From Bacillota bacterium (lineage in GTDB: Bacteria > Bacillota > Clostridia > Oscillospirales > Ruminococcaceae), in NCBI GenBank assembly GCA_023439605.1, contig JAEXNS010000279.1, positions 1-12,598 on the forward strand: a DNA stretch of 12,598 nt, in the 5' to 3' direction. The notes under the pieces were generated by a model, which was given only the letters and a program-made list of their open reading frames with translations, searched no databases and had not been told where the DNA came from. Shown here piece after piece: positions 8,050 through 12,598 of this stretch (positions are counted from its first letter, which is position 1; every line of letters begins with the position of its first letter). A program made the position numbers and the translations under genes.

Positions 8050-8214
8050 CTATTTTTGTGTAATTTTCAGTTGTGCTTCTTCTATCTCTTTTTTACATTC
8101 TGCAGATAATTTTACGCCTTCAGAATATAATTCAACGGATTTTTCTAAGTTTAGTTCACCTTTTTCAAGTAAATCAACTATTTCTTCTAATCTTTTTAAT
8201 TTTTCTTCAAACAT
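8050..8214 (-). CDS. xseB: Exonuclease VII small subunit
   Basis: This 54-residue protein starts MFEEKLKRLEEIVDLLEKGE and continues LNLEKSVELYSEGVKLSAEC, then KKEIEEAQLKI. That is the two-helix core of XseB with the conserved LE.IV..LE.GEL.LE.S...Y..G..L pattern. XseB binds XseA to form exonuclease VII, which degrades single-stranded DNA from both ends in mismatch and damage repair. It overlaps the end of xseA by 19 bases, as is usual for this pair. It is short (members are often 60-85 residues), lacking the non-conserved C-terminal tail. Repeat copy 2 begins four bases after its stop, so the tail may have been lost when the element arrived, although the core looks complete. Confidence 0.92.
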   Translation of the reverse strand: MFEEKLKRLEEIVDLLEKGELNLEKSVELYSEGVKLSAECKKEIEEAQLKITQK

Positions 8215-9413
8215 AAATTATCATCCTCACAAATTACTTTTGCTTTAATTTCACCACTATTAAATTTTATTTTAATTTCATCATCGACTTTTAATTGAGA
8301 AGATGAGTATATAATCTCCTCTTCTTTATACGTTAATGAAAATCCTCTTTTCAAAACATTTAAAGGATTTAAGCTATCTAATTTTGATATGTAACTATTT
8401 ATATAATTATCATTTTTAATTAGTATTTTTTCATATTGCCTAAATAATTTATTATTCAATTCTTTTAATTTTAATTCATTTATTTTTAATTTATTTTCCA
8501 TAGATAATGATTCAAGTTTATTTGAAAGGTTGTTTAAATAATTACTTTTTTTATTTATAATTTCCTTTGTATTAGAAATTATATTTTTTTTCAAAGTTTT
8601 AATTTTATCTAATAACTTTTCGTTAGATGGTGCTACTAATTCTGCAGCTGCCGAAGGCGTAGGAGCACGTAAATCTGAAACAAAATCTGCAATAGTATAA
8701 TCCGTTTCATGTCCAACTGCTGAAATTATAGGTATACTTGAATTATATATAGCATAAGCTACATCTTCATGATTAAAAGAGTTTAGATCCTCAAACGAAC
8801 CTCCACCACGAGCCAAAATCAAAACATCACATTTTTCATTTTCAGCATCTTTTATTGAAGTGCATATTGATTTAACTGCATTTTCTCCTTGAACCAAAGT
8901 AGGAAATACAATCATTTCTCCTAAAGAATACCTTCTAGTAAGTATGTTTATTATATCTTGTAAAGCCGCTCCAGATGTTGCAGTTGCTACTCCTATTTTT
9001 CTGGGACAAAAAGGGAGAGGTTTTTTTCTATCTTCATCAAAAACACCCTCCTCAGAAAGCTTTTTTTTCAACTGCTCAAAAGCCAAAAATAAGGCTCCTG
9101 TACCATCTATAACAATATCTGTTGCATATACTTGATACAAACCATCTTTTTCATAAACCGAAATTGAACCATATAAAAAAACATTCATTCCATTTTCAGG
9201 TTTAAACTTCAAAAGCGAGGCATGGTTATTAAACATCACTACTTTTATAGACGACTCATTATCTTTAAGAGTAAAATAAAAGTGTCCTGATTTATAATGA
9301 TGTGTAAAATTTGATATTTCACCTTTTATAACTAGTTTGTGAAAATTTGCATCTTCTTTAAACTTAAATGAAATATATCTATTTAACTGTGAAACTGTTA
9401 ATACGTTATTCAT
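8196..9413 (-). CDS. xseA: Exonuclease VII large subunit
   Basis: XseA is the catalytic subunit of exonuclease VII, a metal-independent single-strand DNA exonuclease. An N-terminal OB-fold (about 3-100, LTVSQLNRYI...VIKGEISNF...GHFYFTLKD) precedes the catalytic domain. That domain contains PRKIGVATATSGAALQDI (about 137-154), LARGGGSFEDLNSFNHE (about 200-216), SAVGHETDYTIADFVSD (about 231-247) and RAPTPSAAAELV (about 249-260). A lysine- and leucine-rich coiled-coil region follows from about 265 to 350. I chose the ATG at 9413 (405 residues), which overlaps the upstream stop by eight bases and is preceded by GGGTGG. A GTG at 9425 would add four residues without a clear site. Confidence 0.96.
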   Translation of the reverse strand: MNNVLTVSQLNRYISFKFKEDANFHKLVIKGEISNFTHHYKSGHFYFTLKDNESSIKVVMFNNHASLLKFKPENGMNVFLYGSISVYEKDGLYQVYATDIVIDGTGALFLAFEQLKKKLSEEGVFDEDRKKPLPFCPRKIGVATATSGAALQDIINILTRRYSLGEMIVFPTLVQGENAVKSICTSIKDAENEKCDVLILARGGGSFEDLNSFNHEDVAYAIYNSSIPIISAVGHETDYTIADFVSDLRAPTPSAAAELVAPSNEKLLDKIKTLKKNIISNTKEIINKKSNYLNNLSNKLESLSMENKLKINELKLKELNNKLFRQYEKILIKNDNYINSYISKLDSLNPLNVLKRGFSLTYKEEEIIYSSSQLKVDDEIKIKFNSGEIKAKVICEDDNLCLKKN

Positions 9414-10362
9414 AATTTTTTCCACCCATTAAAAAGGCATATATAGCCATTCCTGCTGCATTATCACAAGAAAATTCAGGTTCAGCAAAAAAAGTATTTT
9501 TGTATTTTTCTGTTATTTTATTTTTTATAATAACATTTGACATAACTCCACCGGAATATATAATAGGTATTTCTATATGATTTTCTATAACTCTATTTGT
9601 TATTTCAGAAATAACAGAATAAATATAATCTAAACAGTATTTTGCAACATCATACTTACTTTCATTATCCTCAATCATTTTTATACATTTATTTTCTAGA
9701 CCAGAAATAGAACAGTCCAAAGCTTTCATAAAAGGCTTTATTTTATAATCTTTTTCACTTTTTAAAGCCATTTTCTCCAATTCTTTTCCGCAAGGAAACT
9801 TCACTCCTAATTTAGTGCCTATTCTATCAATAGCTTGACCTGCTTTTAAATCTAAAGATGAGGAAATGTGAGTTATTTTTATAATTTCTTCTTTTGAAGG
9901 TTCACATAAAAGACAGTCAGTAGTTCCACCACTTACATGAAAAGCTACAAATTTTTTATCAATAATATCTAGTTTTTTTGCAGAATATAAGGCAGCCAAC
10001 ACGTGACCTTTTTGATGTGAAGATTTAAAAACTTCAATTTCATTTACCAGTGATAAAGAGGTGGCAAATGATTCACCACATAAAAAACATGGCATATATG
10101 AATTTTCTCTATCTGTAGGTTTTACAGAAACTCCGACTTTCACAACATCTTTAAGTGTTATATTATTTTCTTTTATTAACGTACCTACAACTAAAGGCAA
10201 TTGTTTTACATGATGAAAAACCGCATCACTTTGTCTTATCCCAATTTCTCCTTCCTTTACAGGTAAAAGCATTTTTGATTGTACTATTTGTTCTTTTAAA
10301 CTATCATAAATAGCAACCGATGTTGTATAATTACTTGTATCTATTCCAAAATAATAAGGCAT
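9406..10362 (-). CDS. TsaD-like (Kae1/Qri7, peptidase M22-type) protein of unknown function
   Basis: This 318-residue protein belongs to the ASKHA fold and resembles TsaD, the t6A tRNA threonylcarbamoyltransferase, but is probably a paralogue. Shared features are FGIDTSNYTTSVAI (5-18), a metal-site HxxxH as SSHQKGH (H116, H120), FHVSGGTTDCLL (141-152), LKAGQAIDRIGTKLG (172-186), DCSISGLENK (216-225, like TsaD's DFSFSGLKT), IYSGGVMSN (268-276) and CDNAAGMAIYAF (299-310), with D300 as the expected metal ligand. The TsaD GPGL segment is replaced by SVKPTDRENSYMP. The ATG at 10362 is seven bases after the nusB stop. A TTG at 10413 would extend into nusB and is unlikely. Similar genes occur between nusB and xseA in Clostridia. 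Substrate unknown. Confidence 0.85.
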   Translation of the reverse strand: MPYYFGIDTSNYTTSVAIYDSLKEQIVQSKMLLPVKEGEIGIRQSDAVFHHVKQLPLVVGTLIKENNITLKDVVKVGVSVKPTDRENSYMPCFLCGESFATSLSLVNEIEVFKSSHQKGHVLAALYSAKKLDIIDKKFVAFHVSGGTTDCLLCEPSKEEIIKITHISSSLDLKAGQAIDRIGTKLGVKFPCGKELEKMALKSEKDYKIKPFMKALDCSISGLENKCIKMIEDNESKYDVAKYCLDYIYSVISEITNRVIENHIEIPIIYSGGVMSNVIIKNKITEKYKNTFFAEPEFSCDNAAGMAIYAFLMGGKNYE

Positions 10363-10369
10363 GGTTAAA

Positions 10370-10765
10370 CTATACCTGTTCTCTTGAATATGTTCCCAAA
10401 AGTCCGTTAACAAAAGCTACGTCTTCAGACTGTGCATATGTTTTTGCAAGTTGAACCGCTTCGTTAATAGCAACGTTTGTAGGTGTAAGTTCATCAAATA
10501 AAATTTCATAAAATGCAATCTTTAAAATAGCAAGATTAATTTTTGAAATTCTGTTTATATTACGTTTAGGGCTAAACTTAATAATTAATTCATCAAGTTT
10601 CTCAGCATTATTGACTACGCCTTCTACTATTTCCTTAACCTTATCATTTACAGTTATTTCTTCAACTTCATTTGCTATTTCGTATAATTCTTCTATAGTA
10701 TCATCTCTAAGTAAACTTTCAAATATAATTTTAAATGCACAATCACGTACTTCTCTTCTATTCAT
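10370..10765 (-). CDS. nusB: Transcription antitermination factor NusB
   Basis: NusB, with NusE (ribosomal protein S10), binds boxA RNA to prevent premature termination in rRNA operons. The 131 residues are close to the usual length and form the all-helical NusB domain. It begins MNRREVRDCAFKIIFESLL, and near the C-terminus it has the diagnostic NINRISKINLAILKIAFYEI, TPTNVAINEAVQLAKTYA and FVNGLLGTYS. A GGAGGAT site lies before the ATG. It is the second gene of the operon, about 20 bases after the Asp23-type gene, an arrangement shared with Bacillus (yqhY-nusB) and Clostridia. Confidence 0.96.
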   Translation of the reverse strand: MNRREVRDCAFKIIFESLLRDDTIEELYEIANEVEEITVNDKVKEIVEGVVNNAEKLDELIIKFSPKRNINRISKINLAILKIAFYEILFDELTPTNVAINEAVQLAKTYAQSEDVAFVNGLLGTYSREQV

Positions 10766-10786
10766 AATAATCCTCCAAAATAAATA

Positions 10787-11146
10787 TTATTTATTTTCTT
10801 TTTCCTTTTCCCTGTTTATAAAACTTATTCCTGCAATTATAACATTTACTTTAGATACAGTTATTCCTGTCATAGATTGAACTTCTTCTTTAATAGAATT
10901 TTGAACTTTTTCAGCAACTGACACAACTCTTGAACCATATTTTACAATTAATCCAATACTTATCTCAACAACATCACCATGTAATTTTATTTTAACTGGA
11001 TTTTGCTTAACAATTTTATTTTTAAATAAACCCTTATCTAAAGAAATCACTGCCTTTACACCATCAGTTTCATATGCTGTAACCCTAGATATAGTTTTTA
11101 TTACATCTTCTGATATTTTTAAATCTCCGATTTTTTCTTTATCCAT
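10787..11146 (-). CDS. Asp23/Gls24-family envelope stress protein (YqhY-like)
   Basis: This 119-residue protein has the Asp23/Gls24 (DUF322) fold. It begins with GDLKISEDVIKTISRVTAYETDGV and continues through VEISIGLIVKYGSRV, then VAEKVQNSIKEEVQSMTGI, then VSKVNVIIAGISF, the pattern of the family. The C-terminus is short and charged. Members include cell-envelope-linked Asp23 and Bacillus YqhY, whose gene sits next to nusB and has been linked to acetyl-CoA carboxylase control. No accB or accC is visible here. GGAGGG precedes the ATG. It is the first gene after the operon promoter. Family is clear; the exact role is not. Confidence 0.92.
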   Translation of the reverse strand: MDKEKIGDLKISEDVIKTISRVTAYETDGVKAVISLDKGLFKNKIVKQNPVKIKLHGDVVEISIGLIVKYGSRVVSVAEKVQNSIKEEVQSMTGITVSKVNVIIAGISFINREKEKENK

Positions 11147-11180
11147 AATACCCTCCTACAATTATAAAACAATTAAATAT

Positions 11181-11209
11181 ATTATAACATTTTTTTTTCA
11201 TTTATACAA
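11181..11209 (-). promoter_or_regulatory. Main promoter of the asp23-nusB-...-recN operon
   Basis: On the minus strand TTGTAT (11204-11209) and a perfect TATAAT (11181-11186) are separated by 17 bases, with an A-rich spacer. The predicted transcript would begin near 11174 and have a leader of roughly 30 bases. It lies 35 bases before the Asp23-type ATG. Repeat copy 3 is upstream of this promoter and so is not part of this leader. Confidence 0.65.
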
Positions 11210-11257
11210 CTAAAATTTTTTATTTTCTATTTTATAACATTATTTTTTTTGTTAATA

Positions 11258-11376
11258 TTCAGCCATATGTTTAAGGAAAATATATTTTACCGAAGGTCCA
11301 GGGCGACCGGAAAGCCCGGTCGACTCCGCAGAGTCGAAACTCTTGAAAACAGTAAACTTTCCCTTTAGAGGCTGAA
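11258..11376 (-). repeat. 119-bp structured repeat, copy 3 (between divergent operon and bioY promoters)
   Basis: Best-preserved copy. The ends are a perfect 7-bp inverted repeat, TTCAGCC (11258-11264) and GGCTGAA (11370-11376). TTTAC (11286-11290) pairs with GTAAA (11352-11356). Stem A is GACCGG/CCGGTC (11305-11310, 11316-11321). Stem B is GACTC/GAGTC (11322-11326, 11331-11335) with a four-base loop, directly adjacent so that the two can stack. GGGC (11301-11304) can instead pair with GCCC (11314-11317), an alternative or pseudoknot option. It lies upstream of both flanking promoters, so neither should transcribe it. If it works as RNA it needs its own promoter, and I saw no convincing one. 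Strand is inferred from the other copies. Confidence 0.82.
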
Positions 11377-11390
11377 AAGTAATTTTTTAT

Positions 11391-11425
11391 ATTGTCACCT
11401 ATTTTTTAAGATTTAAGTTGACAAT
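11391..11425 (+). promoter_or_regulatory. Probable BirA (biotin repressor) operator of bioY
   Basis: ATTGTCACC (11391-11399) and GTTGACAAT (11417-11425) form an inverted repeat that matches at eight of nine positions. Taking the nine-base halves TTGTCACCT and AGTTGACAA, the spacer is 15 bases, the spacing known for BirA operators of the form TTGTTAACC-N14/15-GGTTAACAA. The match to that consensus is about six or seven of nine per half. The right half covers the -35 box of bioY, so bound BirA-biotinyl-AMP would block RNA polymerase. birA itself is not in the window. Confidence 0.68.
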
Positions 11426-11446
11426 CAAAAGATATTATATTATAAT
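11418..11446 (+). promoter_or_regulatory. bioY: Consensus sigma-A promoter of bioY
   Basis: A perfect TTGACA (11418-11423) and a perfect TATAAT (11441-11446) are separated by 17 bases. Transcription would start near 11453, about 40 bases before the bioY ATG. Such a strong promoter fits a gene that is held off by a repressor. Confidence 0.85.
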
Positions 11447-11490
11447 TAAATTGAGATAAAAAATAAATTATTTTTACTGGAGGAATTTTT

Positions 11491-12033
11491 ATGTCTACTG
11501 CAACAAAAAATAAAATACAAACTAAGGAAATAGCTTTTGTTGGCTTATTTGCCGCAATAATTGCTATATGTGCACAAATTCAATTTCCCATACTTCAAGT
11601 TCCTATTACACTTCAAACTTTTGCAATAGCTTTGGCTGGATACTTTTTATCCGCAAAATACAGTACATTTTCAACCATTGTTTATATATTATTAGGTTCC
11701 ATAGGATTGCCTGTATTTGCAGGATTTAAAGGTGGATTAAATGTTCTAGTTGGATATACTGGAGGATTTTTGTTAGGGTTTATTTTTATGGCGTTCTTAT
11801 GTGGATTAAGTAACAAATTTGATAATATGTTCATATCAATACTTCTTGGCATTGCTGGACTTATTATTGTTCACCTTTTAGGTGTAACTTATTTTTCTTT
11901 TGTACTTAAAAAAGATTTTTATTCATCTTTTTTACTAGCTTCATTTCCTTTTTTAATTAAAGACGTTGTATCTATTGTTCTTGCCTATTTTATTGCTACA
12001 AATGTAAAAAAAAGAGTAAAGTTTTTTGACTAA
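11491..12033 (+). CDS. bioY: Biotin transporter S component BioY
   Basis: BioY is the biotin-binding membrane subunit of an ECF-type vitamin transporter. The 180 residues form about six hydrophobic segments. Family marks are IAFVGLFAAIIAICAQIQFP near the N-terminus, VPITLQTFAIALAGYFL (about 37-53), LGSIGLPVFAGFKGGLNVL and the substrate-site motif GYTGGFLLGF (about 88-97, GPTGGY/FLLGF in most members). The start has GGAGG placed eight bases upstream. It stands alone between a BirA-like controlled promoter and a strong terminator. The general T and ATPase subunits (EcfT, EcfA) are not here and are presumably shared from another locus. The cell is thus likely to import biotin. Confidence 0.96.
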   Translation: MSTATKNKIQTKEIAFVGLFAAIIAICAQIQFPILQVPITLQTFAIALAGYFLSAKYSTFSTIVYILLGSIGLPVFAGFKGGLNVLVGYTGGFLLGFIFMAFLCGLSNKFDNMFISILLGIAGLIIVHLLGVTYFSFVLKKDFYSSFLLASFPFLIKDVVSIVLAYFIATNVKKRVKFFD

Positions 12034-12038
12034 AATTT

Positions 12039-12079
12039 TATCCATGTAACTAAGTAGATTAGTTACATGGATATTTTTA
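12039..12079 (+). terminator. Intrinsic terminator after bioY, shared with the convergent gene
   Basis: A 15-bp perfect inverted repeat, TATCCATGTAACTAA (12039-12053) with TTAGTTACATGGATA (12059-12073), has a five-base loop GTAGA and is followed on the plus strand by TTTTT. It begins six bases after the bioY stop. The convergent minus-strand gene stops at 12077, three bases from the hairpin, so the same stem may end both transcripts, although the minus-strand side has only a short broken T-run. Confidence 0.85.
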
Positions 12080-12598
12080 ATTGGTTTTTTCATTTTCCAA
12101 AATAAATTTTAAATTTGAAGGATTTTTAAAAAAAGCTTGATATTCTAATATTGGTTCATCACCATAATAAGTAACCTTCCCAAGCTGACTGCATCCCCAA
12201 AATGCATAACTTCCTATTTTTAAAACATCATCTGATATATACACTTCTTTAAGGTTTATAGCGGAATCAAAAGAATTTTTCCCTATATAAGTAACACCAT
12301 CTTCTATTAAAACAGTATTTATTTCATCAATTATACTGCTCCATGGAATGGTGTTTTTTACATAGTTATTCATTTCTCCTATACCTGTAATAGTTAATAC
12401 ACCATTTTCAAATGCCCAATATGTATTTTTACCACATTCACCATTATACTTTATTTCAGAATTTTTAAAATTATTTATCAAGAATAAAAAAGCAAATAAT
12501 CCAATACTTATTAAAGAAAAAACATTAAATAATGCTATTACATTTAAAGGTTTTTTTATTTTTTTATGCTTAATATTTTCTTCGTTTCTTATATAAGC
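12077..12598 (-). CDS. Membrane-anchored BspA-like leucine-rich-repeat protein, 5' end cut by the window edge
   Basis: The minus-strand frame is open from the right edge to the TAA at 12077, giving 173 residues. It begins with a charged segment (RNEENIKHKKIKKP). This is followed by a hydrophobic stretch of about 24 residues (fragment 18-41, VIALFNVFSLISIGLFAFLF), a likely single membrane anchor with the C-terminus outside. The outer part matches the start of LRR_5/BspA-like domains: GVLTITGIGEM, then PWSSIIDEINTVLIEDGVTYIG, NSFDSAINLKEVYIS and IGSYAFWGCSQLGKVTYYG. Such proteins are common in gut Firmicutes and are thought to mediate surface contacts. A TTG at 12481 would remove the anchor and has no ribosome binding site, so it is not the start. 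The true start lies beyond the window. Confidence 0.82.
   Translation of the reverse strand, partial: AYIRNEENIKHKKIKKPLNVIALFNVFSLISIGLFAFLFLINNFKNSEIKYNGECGKNTYWAFENGVLTITGIGEMNNYVKNTIPWSSIIDEINTVLIEDGVTYIGKNSFDSAINLKEVYISDDVLKIGSYAFWGCSQLGKVTYYGDEPILEYQAFFKNPSNLKFILENEKTN

Noticed and set aside
10363..10413. Upstream TTG start for the TsaD-like gene
   Set aside because: The extra 17 residues overlap nusB, do not match the family start and have no ribosome binding site. The ATG at 10362 gives the expected start PYYFGIDTSN.
10611..10880. Plus-strand open frame across nusB and the Asp23-type gene
   Set aside because: It runs antisense across two well-supported genes, and its Ser/Ile-rich translation is typical of antisense AT-rich DNA.
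6897..11376. Three spaced repeats as a CRISPR array
   Set aside because: The units are 119 bp, imperfect and separated by about 0.9 and 3.2 kb of coding DNA, so there is no spacer array and no cas gene.
11258..11376. Copy 3 as a riboswitch in the bioY leader
   Set aside because: The consensus bioY promoter lies downstream of the element, so the element is not in the predicted bioY transcript, and the better-supported control is a BirA-like operator.

Overview
The window is strongly AT-rich DNA of the low-GC Firmicutes type, most likely an anaerobic member of the Clostridia. This rests on gene order (Asp23-type protein, nusB, xseA, xseB, ispA, dxs, tlyA, nadK, argR, recN), AAGGAG/GGAGG ribosome binding sites, GTG and TTG starts, and the MEP isoprenoid pathway. 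No species can be named from the sequence alone.

Layout from right to left along the minus strand. A large housekeeping operon starts at a sigma-A-type promoter near 11181-11209. It runs through an Asp23/Gls24-family gene, nusB, a TsaD-like gene of unknown role, xseA and xseB (exonuclease VII), ispA (prenyl diphosphate synthase), a small DUF212/PAP2-related membrane protein, dxs (first MEP enzyme), tlyA (rRNA methyltransferase), nadK, argR and recN, ending at 647. Most genes overlap or are only a few bases apart, so translational coupling is likely. The two clear exceptions are the gaps on either side of ispA, each filled by a 119-bp repeat. A separate short unit with its own promoter (605-633) encodes a YerC/TrpR-like regulator, followed by an overlapping SAM methyltransferase gene cut by the left edge.

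Right part. bioY, the biotin-specific S component of an ECF transporter, is transcribed on the plus strand. Its promoter matches the consensus perfectly (TTGACA, 17 bp, TATAAT) and its -35 box lies inside an inverted repeat that looks like a BirA operator. bioY ends at a 15-bp terminator hairpin. This is shared tail-to-tail with a minus-strand gene that is cut by the right edge and encodes a membrane-anchored protein with BspA-like leucine-rich repeats. The only gene-free stretch over 300 bases is 11147-11490. It holds the operon promoter, repeat copy 3, the BirA-like operator and the bioY promoter.

The most unusual signal is a family of three 119-bp elements (6897-7015, 7927-8045, 11258-11376), all in the same orientation. 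They have a closing stem made by their ends, an inner stem and two adjacent GC-rich hairpins. Differences between copies mostly keep the stems paired as G-U wobbles when the minus strand is read, which is the direction of the operon. This suggests a structured RNA element or an RNA-structured mobile repeat. I do not recognise it as a known family.

In spore-forming Clostridia and Bacillus this operon is usually flanked by spoIIIA genes upstream and spoIVB-spo0A downstream. Neither is present at those positions here, so either the block has been rearranged or the lineage has lost sporulation genes.
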